Origin: Pseudomonadota bacterium
GTDB taxonomy: Bacteria > Pseudomonadota > Gammaproteobacteria > Burkholderiales > Burkholderiaceae_B
DNA length: 64,000 bases
Assembly: GCA_023439305.1 (NCBI GenBank)
Contig: JAEXOO010000005.1
Span: 29,403 to 93,402, forward strand
Direction of reading: 5' to 3'
A program made the translations under genes and the position numbers. Every line of letters starts with the position of its first letter. The stretch's first letter is position 1. The notes beneath the pieces were generated by a model. It ran no database searches, was not told where the DNA came from, and was given only the letters and a program-made list of their open reading frames with translations. Below, piece by piece: positions 45,008 to 55,340 of this stretch.

Positions 45008-47289
45008 GCCATGCCTTGCTCTGCGGCTTGCTTGCGCTCGGGCGGCAGTTGCGGGCCGGCGCTGTATTCCAATCCGCGCATGTCCTGGCGTATCAATTGT
45101 GATGCCTTGCTCATCTGGCGGATGGGGTAGGCCAGCATGGCCAGCTCGCCTTCGGTTTCGATGGAGACGGGCGGCTCAGCGTCCTGGTCTTGAATCAGTG
45201 AGCCGATGGCATCCAGCGAGCCCTGTATTCCCGGCGGCACTTCTTGCAGATTGGCCAGCAGCGGCACGGCGGCGCTGATCTGCGAGGCCAGGACATGGTT
45301 CTGAATCAGCAAGTTGTTCAGCAGGGCGACATTACGTTGCCGGCTGACCGGCTCATCCATCATGCGGTAAAAAGCCGAGGCAAAATTGCTGAAGGCGATA
45401 TGCACATTCTTGTTGGCCACTTGCCAGGCAGTATCGGCTTCCATCAACTCCAGATCGATCAGATCGCGCTGCGAGTCCGACAGTGTCGGGTCGCCGTCTT
45501 TGCGCTCTTTCACCATCTGGTTGTGCAGGCGACTCAAGCGGGCAAACTCCAGGCCGGTGCGCCAGAACTCCTGGTTGGCGGCCAGCGCTGCCCGCGCCAG
45601 TCCGGTCATGGCGTTGGCTTCCCAGCTGGGAAGCAGGTAACTTGCAGCCATGGCGATGGCGCAGCCGATCAGCGTATCTACCAGACGCTCGCCGATGATG
45701 AAGGTGCCGCCGGTGGACAGGAACTGAAACGACAGGATCACGAAGATCGTATTGAAGAGGGCGGACAGCAGGAAGTTAAGCTGGACCAGGCTGTTGCCCA
45801 GCAGGTAAGCCACCAGCATGGCGGCCAGGTAGATTTCCCGGTTGTCGGTCAGCTTGAACAGCACGAAGGCGGCCGTACAGCCCAGCACGGTGCCGAACAG
45901 GCGCCAGCCGTTGCGCTGGCGGGTGGTGGCAAAGCCCGGCTTCATGATGACTAGAATGGTCAGGATGATCCAGTAGCTATGGGCCGTCAGCGCGCTGACC
46001 AGCCCCAACTGGCTTTCGAAGTGGCTGCTCAAACCGCCTATGCCCAGAGCCACCATGGAAGCAATGCTGACGCGGGCCGCATAGCGAAAGTGGGATGACT
46101 TCAGCTTCAGATTACTGGTCAGCATACCCAGACGCACGTCTTCTCGCGACAGGAAGCGGCTCAGGGACTTGTTCAGGTATTGGTCCACCGGCAGGTTCTG
46201 GCTGGCGCGGTGGGTCAGGCCGGCCATGTGCTCCACCACCCGGTTCACATTTCGCAGGCGACGCAATACCTGCACCAGCAGAGCATAGGTCTCCGGATCT
46301 TTTTCGGGCATGCCCTGGCGGCGATAGTGCTCCAGCTCGTATTCCATGGCGCGTATTTCGGCCTTGACGCTGGCGCGGCGGCGCGTACTGCTGCTGCGCG
46401 AGACATTCATGGCGATGCGGCCTATGTCCAGGGACAGTTTGTACAGGCCGTCGCGGGCGAACAGCATGAAGTCGCTGTCGGCGATCTGCCGACGCAGCAC
46501 GGTGTAGTCTGTGTAGGTGGCCACCAGGGAATCCAGAATACTGACCATGTTCAGAAAGATGGTCAGCAAGGCCTGGCGATGGTGGTCGCCGCGCCCATGG
46601 CCGCGCGGCAGCTCGCGCAACACCATGTCGCGGGCGGCCTGGTGCTTGTCGGTCATGTTCGATTGCAGGTTGATCAGGCGACGATAGCAGGTGTCCAGAT
46701 CCGACGTGGGATCGTAGAATTGGGCGCGGGCCTCCATATATTCCGCGGTCGCAAATAGCGCTACGGCCAGCGTCTGGCGTTCCTCCCGATACCAGAGCAA
46801 GCGTCGGAACAAGGTGCTGAACAGGTAATAGGACAGTCCGCCCAGGAACGAATACAGGGTGTGCGCCAGCACCTCGTGTGGCTGCATGGGAAAGCGCATG
46901 GTCAGTGTCATCAGCAGCAGAGCGGCAAAGCCGATCAGGCCGCCGCGCCGGCCGAACACGGAAAACATGCTGTACAGAAAGCAGAGCAGCGGCACGACCA
47001 GCACCAGCAGCAAGGGCGAGCTGGACGCCAGTCCGGTCAGTCCGACCGTGATGGTTCCTAGAGCAATGCCGCCCAGCATTTCGTTGTTGCGGTAACGGCG
47101 CGGGCCGCCCGGTTGGTCGATGATGGCCACGCAGGTGGCCCCCATGGAGGCGATCACGCCGATGTCGTAGTGTCCAAAAAAACGGCCCAGAATAATGACG
47201 GGCAGCAGCACCCCGATGGACTGGCGCAGTCCGCCTAAAAAATAATGGCTATACAGGAATTGTTTTAATTGTGGAATGGGCGATGCCAT
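45004..47289 (-). CDS. YccS/YhfK-type FUSC-family membrane protein
   Basis: 761-residue inner-membrane protein with two six-helix halves (~20-160 and ~395-540) and cytoplasmic helical domains after each, the layout of YccS/aromatic-acid-exporter (FUSC) proteins. Relatives export aromatic acids or have unknown substrates. Confidence 0.85.
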   Translation of the reverse strand: MASPIPQLKQFLYSHYFLGGLRQSIGVLLPVIILGRFFGHYDIGVIASMGATCVAIIDQPGGPRRYRNNEMLGGIALGTITVGLTGLASSSPLLLVLVVPLLCFLYSMFSVFGRRGGLIGFAALLLMTLTMRFPMQPHEVLAHTLYSFLGGLSYYLFSTLFRRLLWYREERQTLAVALFATAEYMEARAQFYDPTSDLDTCYRRLINLQSNMTDKHQAARDMVLRELPRGHGRGDHHRQALLTIFLNMVSILDSLVATYTDYTVLRRQIADSDFMLFARDGLYKLSLDIGRIAMNVSRSSSTRRRASVKAEIRAMEYELEHYRRQGMPEKDPETYALLVQVLRRLRNVNRVVEHMAGLTHRASQNLPVDQYLNKSLSRFLSREDVRLGMLTSNLKLKSSHFRYAARVSIASMVALGIGGLSSHFESQLGLVSALTAHSYWIILTILVIMKPGFATTRQRNGWRLFGTVLGCTAAFVLFKLTDNREIYLAAMLVAYLLGNSLVQLNFLLSALFNTIFVILSFQFLSTGGTFIIGERLVDTLIGCAIAMAASYLLPSWEANAMTGLARAALAANQEFWRTGLEFARLSRLHNQMVKERKDGDPTLSDSQRDLIDLELMEADTAWQVANKNVHIAFSNFASAFYRMMDEPVSRQRNVALLNNLLIQNHVLASQISAAVPLLANLQEVPPGIQGSLDAIGSLIQDQDAEPPVSIETEGELAMLAYPIRQMSKASQLIRQDMRGLEYSAGPQLPPERKQAAEQGMA

Positions 47290-47467
47290 GGGCTCCCCGG
47301 ACAGCTCGTCGTGGATAGACAGTATATCGTTTTAAGCATGTCTCTTTTTAATCCTTGCCTTTTGCACTTTACCAACAATGCCAGTTGCCGGCTTTGATGC
47401 GACAAGGTAAAGTAAGCGGGTATTTTTGCTCTGTATCCCGAGCAATTTGTTGCGAGGCACTGTCAAT

Positions 47468-47490
47468 CGGGCCATCCGCCCGTTTTTTTT
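47468..47490 (+). terminator. Terminator/attenuator in the ilvI leader
   Basis: CGGGC (47468-47472), loop CATCC, GCCCG (47478-47482), then eight T. It lies between the candidate promoter and ilvI on the same strand, so readthrough must be regulated if that promoter drives the operon. Confidence 0.6.
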
Positions 47491-47558
47491 GCGCCTGAAA
47501 ACTCTGTTGCTGGCCGCGTCACAAGCGTGTGATGCCAGGACTTCCGTTTCAAGCTAAC

Positions 47559-47575
47559 GCATACATTGTGTATGC
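47559..47575. repeat. Palindrome upstream of ilvI
   Basis: GCATACA, spacer TTG, TGTATGC: a perfect 7-base dyad, about 160 bases before ilvI. Could be a repressor operator or a leader hairpin. Confidence 0.45.
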
Positions 47576-47732
47576 ACGCACTGTGTGTCGATGAGTGCAG
47601 GCCGGACGGTAATGTGTCTGGGTGGTGTGGTCCCGTGGGCCATGAAGCGCCAGATCATGTTGCTGAAATCGGTTCAAGCTCGGACCGTTGTTGGTCAATC
47701 GATGTATCAGGGCAAGACTGAAAGGAAAACTC

Positions 47733-49457
47733 ATGTCTGAATTAAATGGCGCGGATATTGTCGTGCGTACGCTCGCGGACGAAGGCGTGGAACACGTTTT
47801 CGGTTATCCCGGCGGCGCCGTGCTCTATATCTACGACGCAATCTTCAAGCAAGACCGCTTCCAGCACATTCTCGTGCGCCACGAACAGGCAGCCGTGCAT
47901 GCGGCCGACGCCTATTCCCGATCCTCCCAGAAAGTGGGCGTCGCCCTGGTGACCAGCGGTCCCGGCGTGACCAACGCCGTCACCGGCATTGCCACCGCTT
48001 ATCTGGATTCCATTCCCATGGTGATCATCAGCGGCCAGGTCAGTACCCAGGCCATCGGTGAAGACGCCTTCCAGGAATGCGATGCCATCGGCATCACCCG
48101 CCCCTGCGTCAAGCACAATTTCCTGGTGCGTGATGTGCGTGAACTGGCCGACACCATCCGCAAGGCGTTTTACATCGCCACGACAGGCCGTCCCGGCCCC
48201 GTGCTGATCGACATCCCCAAGGACATCACCACCGCGACCTGCAAATACACGCCCAAGCGTGGCGAGGTCAAGATGCGTTCTTACGCGCCCGTCACCAAGG
48301 GCCACCAGGGACAGATCAAGAAGGCCGTGCAGATGCTCAACAGCGCTGAACGTCCCCTGATCTATGTGGGCGGCGGCGTGGTTCTGGGTAATGCCTCGGA
48401 TGAACTCAACGAACTGGTCAAGCTCAGCGGCGCTCCCTGCACCACCACCCTGATGGGGCTGGGCGCTTATCCCGGCACGGCCGATCAGTACATCGGCATG
48501 CCCGGCATGCACGGCACCTACGAAGCCAACATGACCATGCAGCACTGTGACGTGCTGGTGGCCGTGGGCGCGCGTTTCGACGATCGCGTGATCGGCAACC
48601 CGCGTCACTTCACCCAGGTACCGCGCAAGATCATCCATATTGATATCGATCCCTCCGTGATCTCCAAGCGGGTCAAGGTGGACGTGCCCATCGTGGGCGG
48701 CGTCAAGGACGTGCTGCAGGAGTTCAACGAACTCTACGCCCAGGCGCGCCAGGAGGCCAATGGCGCCACGCCTTCCCTGAACGACTGGTGGAAGCAGATC
48801 AATGTGTGGCGCGGCAAGGACTCGCTGGGCTATGCCAAGTCCGACGAGCTCATCAAGCCCCAGTACGTGATCGAGTCCCTGTGGGAAGTGACCGGCGGCA
48901 ACGCCTTCGTGACCTCCGACGTGGGCCAGCACCAGATGTGGGCCGCGCAGTACTACAAATTCAACAAGCCCCGCCGCTGGATCAACTCCGGCGGCCTGGG
49001 GACCATGGGCGTGGGCTTGCCCTATGCCATGGGCGTGCAGATGGCCAACCCAGGGCAGGACGTCGCCGTTATTACGGGCGAAGGTTCGATCCAGATGAAT
49101 ATTCAGGAGCTGTCCACCTGCAAACAGTACCGTCTGTCGCCCAAGGTGCTGTGCCTGAACAACCGCTACCTGGGCATGGTTCGCCAGTGGCAGCAGATCG
49201 ATTATGGTTCGCGCTATTCGGAATCCTACGTGGACGCCTTGCCCGACTTCGTCAAGCTGGTCGAAAGCTATGGCCACGTTGGCCTGGAGATCGACAAGCC
49301 AGCCGACGTGGTGCCTGCCATCCGCGAAGCCTTCACCAAGCATAAGGATCGCCTGGTGTTCCTGAACATCATCACGGACCAGACCGAAAATGTCTTCCCC
49401 ATGGTGAAAGCAGGGCGTGGCCTGACTGAAATGCTGCTGGGTCCGGACGACCTGTAA
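47733..49457 (+). CDS. ilvI: Acetolactate synthase large subunit
   Basis: TPP/FAD enzyme, first common step of valine, leucine and isoleucine synthesis. 574 residues: GYPGGAVLYIYDAI, RHEQAAVHAADAYSR (catalytic Glu), GPGVTNAVTGIATAY, and the TPP-Mg motif GEGSIQMNIQELSTCKQYRL. ATG 47733 follows AAAGGAAAA; a GTG-type start at 47688 is not supported. First gene of ilvI-ilvH-ilvC. Confidence 0.96.
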   Translation: MSELNGADIVVRTLADEGVEHVFGYPGGAVLYIYDAIFKQDRFQHILVRHEQAAVHAADAYSRSSQKVGVALVTSGPGVTNAVTGIATAYLDSIPMVIISGQVSTQAIGEDAFQECDAIGITRPCVKHNFLVRDVRELADTIRKAFYIATTGRPGPVLIDIPKDITTATCKYTPKRGEVKMRSYAPVTKGHQGQIKKAVQMLNSAERPLIYVGGGVVLGNASDELNELVKLSGAPCTTTLMGLGAYPGTADQYIGMPGMHGTYEANMTMQHCDVLVAVGARFDDRVIGNPRHFTQVPRKIIHIDIDPSVISKRVKVDVPIVGGVKDVLQEFNELYAQARQEANGATPSLNDWWKQINVWRGKDSLGYAKSDELIKPQYVIESLWEVTGGNAFVTSDVGQHQMWAAQYYKFNKPRRWINSGGLGTMGVGLPYAMGVQMANPGQDVAVITGEGSIQMNIQELSTCKQYRLSPKVLCLNNRYLGMVRQWQQIDYGSRYSESYVDALPDFVKLVESYGHVGLEIDKPADVVPAIREAFTKHKDRLVFLNIITDQTENVFPMVKAGRGLTEMLLGPDDL

Positions 49458-49467
49458 GGAGAGAACC

Positions 49468-49959
49468 ATGAAACACGTCATTTCTATCCTTCTGGAAAAC
49501 GAGCCCGGCGCGCTGTCACGCGTGGTCGGCCTGTTCTCGGCCCGCGGCTACAACATCGAAACCCTGACCGTGGCGCCTACCGAGGACGATACCTTGTCCC
49601 GGATGACCATCGTTACCCAGGGTTCGGATGATGTCATCGAACAGATCACCAAGCACCTGAACCGTCTGGTGGACGTAGTCAAGGTGGTGGACCTGTCTGA
49701 GGGGCCGCACATCGAACGTGAGCTCATGCTCATCAAAGTGCGGGCGGTCGGCAAGGAGCGCGAGGAAATGAAGCGCATGGCCGATATCTTCCGTGGCAGC
49801 ATCATCGACGTCACGGACAAGACCTACACCATCGAATTGACGGGCGTGCAGGAAAAGATCGCCGCCTTCATCAATGCGCTGGATCGTACGGCCATTCTCG
49901 AAACCGTTCGCACCGGCGTGTCCGGTGTCAGCCGTGGCGAGCGCGTCCTGAAGCTGTAG
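49468..49959 (+). CDS. ilvH: Acetolactate synthase small (regulatory) subunit
   Basis: 163 residues: N-terminal ACT domain (ISILLENEPGALSRVVGLFSARGYNIETLTVAPTEDD-type, binding valine) and C-terminal ALS_ss domain. It lies 10 bases after ilvI. Confidence 0.96.
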   Translation: MKHVISILLENEPGALSRVVGLFSARGYNIETLTVAPTEDDTLSRMTIVTQGSDDVIEQITKHLNRLVDVVKVVDLSEGPHIERELMLIKVRAVGKEREEMKRMADIFRGSIIDVTDKTYTIELTGVQEKIAAFINALDRTAILETVRTGVSGVSRGERVLKL

Positions 49960-50044
49960 GCCCCCCTTTTTATACCGCCGCGGGCACTTCGCGGCACCCA
50001 TAGAATTGCTGCATAAGCGAAAATTATTACTTGGAGCACCTTAA

Positions 50045-51061
<1,017 letters not shown>

Positions 51062-51099
51062 TCGCAAAGCGACTTTGCGGTCGCTTGTGATGGGTTTGA

Positions 51100-51125
51100 A
51101 AAGCCTCCTTCGGGAGGCTTTTTTC
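51100..51125 (+). terminator. Rho-independent terminator after ilvC
   Basis: AAGCCTCC, loop TTCG, GGAGGCTT, then a T-run. Confidence 0.92.
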
Positions 51126-51333
51126 ATGCCGACCATGCGTTTTCTTTTTTTCGGCTGGACCGAGAAAAGCGGGATGAAGGCCTTGCTGTAAGATGGCTTT
51201 TAACCGGCAGATACTCAAACCCGGGCCCGTACGCTGTTAGATCAGGGGCAAGTTGCGTTATTCTTGCGGGTGCAGCGGTCATATTCACCCTGGATGGCGC
51301 AGCCGCTTTCTCAAAGAAATACTATCGAATCCT

Positions 51334-52101
51334 ATGCCCAATTTCCTCAACGATGAATCTCGTCGTCGGCGCAGCATTTATCTGTTGCCCAATGCGTTCA
51401 CTACAGCCAACCTGTTTGCCGGGTTCTATGCGGTTGTGCAGGCCATGAACGGCCGCTTCGAAGCGGCTGCCATTGCAATCTTCCTGGCCTTGGTCTTTGA
51501 TGGAATGGACGGTCGTGTCGCGCGCCTGACCAACACGCAGTCGGCCTTCGGCGAGCAATACGACTCCATGGCCGATATGATCTCTTTCGGCGCCGCGCCA
51601 GCGCTGGTCATGTATGTCTGGGCGATGCAGGGGTTGGGGCGCTGGGGCTGGCTGGCCGCTTTTATTTACGTGGTGGGCGGCGCTTTGCGCCTGGCCCGTT
51701 TCAATACCAATATCGCCGTTGTCGACAAGCGTTTTTTTCAGGGCCTGCCCAGTCCGGCCGCCGCCGCCTTGGTGGCAGGCTTTGTCTGGCTGGCGGTGGA
51801 CAATAAATTGTCCTTGCAGGCCAATGCCATCCCTTGGGTGGCCTTTGGGCTGACCATCTATGCCGGCCTGGCCATGGTGTCGAATGCGCCGTTTTACAGT
51901 GGCAAATCGTTTGCCGTCAGCCGCAGCGTCCCGTTCTGGGGCATGTTGCTGTTCGTGCTGGTCTTTGTTTTCGTTTCCACGGATCCGCCGGTCATTCTGT
52001 TCGGGCTGTTCTGCCTGTACGGGCTCTCGGGCTGGTTTGTCATGGCTTGGCGCTGGCGCCGCGCCCGCGACTTGAGCCGCCGTCGGCGCGAAAACAACTG
52101 A
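51334..52101 (+). CDS. pssA: Phosphatidylserine synthase
   Basis: CDP-alcohol phosphatidyltransferase making phosphatidylserine, the precursor of phosphatidylethanolamine. 255 residues. The catalytic motif DGxxAR-type reads DGMDGRVARLTNTQSAFGEQYDSMADMISFG in two parts with all Asp residues. About seven membrane helices. ATG 51334 chosen; the open frame upstream is not conserved-looking. Confidence 0.92.
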   Translation: MPNFLNDESRRRRSIYLLPNAFTTANLFAGFYAVVQAMNGRFEAAAIAIFLALVFDGMDGRVARLTNTQSAFGEQYDSMADMISFGAAPALVMYVWAMQGLGRWGWLAAFIYVVGGALRLARFNTNIAVVDKRFFQGLPSPAAAALVAGFVWLAVDNKLSLQANAIPWVAFGLTIYAGLAMVSNAPFYSGKSFAVSRSVPFWGMLLFVLVFVFVSTDPPVILFGLFCLYGLSGWFVMAWRWRRARDLSRRRRENN

Positions 52102-52160
52102 GCTGCACGCCGGCAGGGCGGTTTTAGGCGGAAAGCCTGAATCGCGTCTGGCTTTGTGGT

Positions 52161-52166
52161 TATAAT
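52161..52166 (+). promoter_or_regulatory. Candidate -10 element of the rpsO promoter
   Basis: A perfect TATAAT about 100 bases before rpsO. No good -35 was seen at 16-18 bases. Confidence 0.4.
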
Positions 52167-52222
52167 CATGGCTTGTGTCCGGGCAGCCTGGCTGACGGAC
52201 ACATTTCATTCTTTGTTAAACA

Positions 52223-52246
52223 CGTTAGGGCACCTCGGTCCTAACG
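52223..52246 (+). promoter_or_regulatory. Hairpin in the rpsO leader, possible S15 autoregulatory site
   Basis: CGTTAGG (52223-52229) pairs with CCTAACG (52240-52246) around a 10-base loop, ending 22 bases before the rpsO start. S15 represses its own translation through leader structures that differ between bacterial groups; this is the only clear stem in the leader. Confidence 0.4.
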
Positions 52247-52268
52247 CATGTCCTAGAGGCTAAATAAA

Positions 52269-52538
52269 ATGGCAGTTGCAGATATCAAAAAAGTCGATAT
52301 CGTTTCCGAGTTTCAGCGCAAGCAAGGCGATACCGGTTCCCCAGAAGTGCAAGTGGCTCTGTTGACCGCTCGCATCAACGAACTGACCGGTCACTTCAAG
52401 GCCCACAACAAGGATCACCACTCCCGTCGTGGTCTGCTGCGCATGGTCAGCCGTCGCCGCAAACTGCTGGATTACCTGAAGGGTCGTAATCCAGATGCTT
52501 ACCGTGCACTGATCGAAAAACTCGGTCTGCGTAAGTGA
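52269..52538 (+). CDS. rpsO: 30S ribosomal protein S15
   Basis: 89 residues, standard length. GSPEVQVALLTARINELTGHFKAH and KDHHSRRGLLRMVSRRRKLLDYL are the S15 signature and rRNA-binding part. Confidence 0.98.
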   Translation: MAVADIKKVDIVSEFQRKQGDTGSPEVQVALLTARINELTGHFKAHNKDHHSRRGLLRMVSRRRKLLDYLKGRNPDAYRALIEKLGLRK

Positions 52539-52563
52539 TACCGGGGCTGGTTCCCCGCTAGAC

Positions 52564-52609
52564 AACCGTGCACACTGCGAACTGATTTCGCAGTGTGCAC
52601 GGTTTTTTT
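52564..52609 (+). terminator. Strong rho-independent terminator between rpsO and pnp
   Basis: A 17-base perfect stem (52564-52580 with 52588-52604), T-run to 52609. Such a stem is also a likely RNase III/PNPase processing site, as in the rpsO-pnp region of enterobacteria. Confidence 0.9.
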
Positions 52610-52627
52610 ATTGTAAGGATTCCCCTA

Positions 52628-54766
52628 ATGTTCAATAAAGTCACCAAGTCCTTCCAGTACGGCGAACATACTGTCGTCCTGGAAACCGGGGAAATCGCAC
52701 GTCAGGCGTCAGGTGCCGTGCTGGTTTCCATCGAAGACACGGTTGTGCTGGCCACTGTCGTAGGCGCCAGCAAGGCCAAGCCAGGTCAGGATTTTTTCCC
52801 CCTGACCGTAGACTATGTCGAAAAAACCTATGCAGCCGGCAAGATCCCCGGCGGTTTCTTCAAGCGTGAAGGCAAGCAGTCCGAGCGTGAAATCCTGATC
52901 TGCCGCCTGATCGACCGTCCTTTGCGTCCGCTGTTCCCCGAAGGCTTCTACAACGAAGTCCAGGTCATCATCCACACGGTTTCGGTCAATCCTGAAATCG
53001 ATCCTGATATTGCCGCCATGCTGGGCGCCTCGGCTGCTCTGGCTATTTCGGGCATCCCCTTCAACGGTCCCGTGGGCGCCGCCCGCGTGGGTTACGTCGA
53101 TGGCCAGTACGTGCTGAACCCGTCGGCCACGCAGCTGAAGTCCTCCGATCTGGACCTGGTCGTGGCCGGTACCGAAGCTGCTGTGCTGATGGTGGAATCC
53201 GAAGCCAAGCAGTTGCCTGAAGACATCATGCTGGGTGGCGTTGTTTACGCTCACGAGCAGATGCAGGCTGCTATCAATGCCATCCACGAACTGGTGGAAG
53301 AGGCAGGCAAGCCCGAGTGGGACTGGCAGCCCGCGCCTGTCAACGAAGCCCTGAAGACCGCCGTATCCGCCGCCGCCCAGGAAAGCCTGGCTCAGGCCTA
53401 CCAGACGCGCGAAAAGCAGGCTCGCACCGAACAGGTTCGCGCTGTGTACGCCAACGTCAAGGAAACCCTGGCCGCTCACGCTGAAGCCAAGGGTGAAGCT
53501 GCGCCCGACGCCGTGGCCGTGGAAAACATGCTGTTCGATCTGGAAAGCAGCATTGTCCGCAGCCGCATCCTGAGCGGCGAGCCCCGCATCGACGGCCGCG
53601 ATACCCGCACCGTGCGTCCCATCAGCATTCGTCTGGGCGTTCTGCCCCGTGCACACGGCAGCGCCCTGTTCACGCGCGGCGAAACTCAGGCTCTGGTCGT
53701 GACCACGCTGGGTACCAAGCAAGACGAGCAGATCATCGATTCCATCATGGGCGATTACCGTGATCGTTTCATGATGCACTACAACATGCCTCCGTTCGCC
53801 ACCGGCGAAGCCGGCCGTTTCGGTGCGCCCAAGCGTCGCGAAATCGGTCACGGTCGTCTGGCCAAGCGCGCACTGACTCCGCTGCTGCCTGTTTCCGAAG
53901 ACTTCCAGTACACCATCCGCATCGTTTCCGAGATCACCGAGTCCAACGGTTCCTCGTCGATGGCATCGGTGTGCGGCGGCTCGCTGTCCATGATGGACGC
54001 CGGCGTGCCCGTGCAGGATCACGTGGCCGGCGTGGCCATGGGCTTGATCAAGGAAGGCGGCAAGTTCGCCGTCCTGACCGACATTCTGGGCGACGAAGAT
54101 CACCTGGGCGATATGGACTTCAAGGTGGCCGGCACTGAAAAGGGCATCACCGCCCTGCAGATGGACATCAAGATCCAGGGCATCACCAAGGAAATCATGC
54201 AAGTGGCTCTGGCCCAGGCTCACGAAGGCCGCATGCACATCCTGTCCAAGATGAAGGAAGCCATCGACGGTTCCCGTACTGAGATGTCCGAATTCGCGCC
54301 TCGCATGCTGACGGTCAAGATCAATCCCGAAAAGATTCGTGACGTGATCGGCAAGGGCGGTGCCACCATTCGTGCGCTGACCGAAGAAACCGGCACGCAG
54401 ATCGATATCTCCGATGACGGCACCATCACCATCGCCAGCGCTGATCTGGACAAGGCCCGCGAAGCCGAGCGTCGCATCAAGGAACTGACCGCTGAAGTCG
54501 AAGTGGGCCAGGAATACGAAGGTCCAGTGATGCGTCTGCTGGACTTCGGCGCCATTGTTCAGGTCCTGCCTGGCCGCGACGGTCTGCTGCACATCTCCGA
54601 GATCGCCAACTACCGCATCGCCAACATCAACGATGTGCTGAAGGTGGGTCAGGTTGTGAAGGTCAAGGTCATTGAAGCCGACGAGAAAGGCCGTCTGCGC
54701 CTGTCTATCAAAGCTATCGGTGGTATTGAAGCGCAAGGCGGCCCGGCCGCTCCTGCTGCTCAATAA
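52628..54766 (+). CDS. pnp: Polyribonucleotide nucleotidyltransferase (PNPase)
   Basis: 3'-5' phosphorolytic exoribonuclease. 712 residues: two RNase PH domains (FFPLTVDYVEKTYAAGKIPGGFFKREGK; FMMHYNMPPFATGEAGR), an alpha-helical linker, KH domain (IRDVIGKGGATIRALTEETG) and S1 domain (EYEGPVMRLLDFGAIVQVLPGRDGLLHISE). AAGGA precedes ATG 52628. Confidence 0.97.
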   Translation: MFNKVTKSFQYGEHTVVLETGEIARQASGAVLVSIEDTVVLATVVGASKAKPGQDFFPLTVDYVEKTYAAGKIPGGFFKREGKQSEREILICRLIDRPLRPLFPEGFYNEVQVIIHTVSVNPEIDPDIAAMLGASAALAISGIPFNGPVGAARVGYVDGQYVLNPSATQLKSSDLDLVVAGTEAAVLMVESEAKQLPEDIMLGGVVYAHEQMQAAINAIHELVEEAGKPEWDWQPAPVNEALKTAVSAAAQESLAQAYQTREKQARTEQVRAVYANVKETLAAHAEAKGEAAPDAVAVENMLFDLESSIVRSRILSGEPRIDGRDTRTVRPISIRLGVLPRAHGSALFTRGETQALVVTTLGTKQDEQIIDSIMGDYRDRFMMHYNMPPFATGEAGRFGAPKRREIGHGRLAKRALTPLLPVSEDFQYTIRIVSEITESNGSSSMASVCGGSLSMMDAGVPVQDHVAGVAMGLIKEGGKFAVLTDILGDEDHLGDMDFKVAGTEKGITALQMDIKIQGITKEIMQVALAQAHEGRMHILSKMKEAIDGSRTEMSEFAPRMLTVKINPEKIRDVIGKGGATIRALTEETGTQIDISDDGTITIASADLDKAREAERRIKELTAEVEVGQEYEGPVMRLLDFGAIVQVLPGRDGLLHISEIANYRIANINDVLKVGQVVKVKVIEADEKGRLRLSIKAIGGIEAQGGPAAPAAQ

Positions 54767-54788
54767 GCCTGCTCGTCTTCGGACGTTG

Positions 54789-54817
54789 AAAAGCCCGCCT
54801 CACGGCGGGCTTTTTTT
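54789..54817 (+). terminator. Rho-independent terminator after pnp
   Basis: AAGCCCGCC, loop TCAC, GGCGGGCTT, then a T-run. Confidence 0.92.
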
Positions 54818-54865
54818 ATCGCTCGGGCTTCTGGCTTGCATGTGCTTCTGGATGAAGCAGGAGGT

Positions 54866-55108
54866 TCAGGACTGCAGGGCCAACAGCCCGGCCCGGCTGA
54901 TGACATAGATGCCAGGGCTGCGTGTGCGAATCAGGCCTCGTGCGCGCAGCCGTTTCCAGGTCTCTATGCTGGCGCCGCTCAGGGTCCAGCCCTCTCGGGA
55001 CAGGAATGCAACGGATTCGATTTCTCTGCGGGCATCCCGCTCGATCTGTATGAGGCCGCCTTGGGCCAGCATAAGCAGGATACGACGCTCGTGTCGGGAT
55101 ACGTTCAT
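54866..55108 (-). CDS. YjhX-family (UPF0386) toxin-like protein
   Basis: 80 residues with the YjhX pattern: NVSRHERRILLMLAQGGLIQIERD, FLSREGWTLSGASIETWKRLRARGLI, ISRAGLLAL. YjhX in E. coli is a predicted toxin affecting DNA gyrase expression or growth. No antitoxin gene is visible beside it. It lies between pnp and the integration site, so it may be the last core gene or the first mobile one. Confidence 0.8.
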   Translation of the reverse strand: MNVSRHERRILLMLAQGGLIQIERDARREIESVAFLSREGWTLSGASIETWKRLRARGLIRTRSPGIYVISRAGLLALQS

Positions 55109-55340
55109 GAGTGCGCTCCTGGGCGGGGAGTGCGTGCGAACGCAGAACAGGCCGGAGCGAATGCTCCTGCCGGTGCAAGGGTATGCATGATGAATAACCA
55201 GAAAAAATACGCAGAACGACGCTGGAGTTGATAGGTCCAGGTCAGGGCTAGTTAGGGAATAACTGCGGGCCTCTGCGCATAGGTCTCCGGTTGAGGGCGG
55301 GCGTTTGCCCTAAACCCTGCGCCTTTGTAGAAAAGGCGGG

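Larger units (their letters stand above)
47290..47732 (+). promoter_or_regulatory. Long ilvI leader with candidate promoter and attenuator
   Basis: About 440 bases with no convincing gene. A fair promoter is TTGCCG (47385-47390) and TAAAGT (47408-47413), 17 bases apart. About 50 bases downstream is a terminator, and 240 more bases precede ilvI, including a 17-base inverted repeat at 47559-47575. This suggests transcription attenuation of the ilv operon. I looked for a leader peptide rich in Ile, Val and Leu and did not see a good one. Confidence 0.45.

Noticed and set aside
47742..49481. Minus-strand open frame of 579 codons opposite ilvI
   Set aside because: Shadow of ilvI: His/Val/Asp-rich protein typical of antisense reading of a GC-rich gene.
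52709..54763. Minus-strand open frame of 684 codons opposite pnp
   Set aside because: Shadow of pnp with the same antisense composition; no domains.
55300..55340. Hairpin CGCCTTT/AAAGGCG beside the tRNA scar as a terminator
   Set aside because: No T-run follows on either strand.
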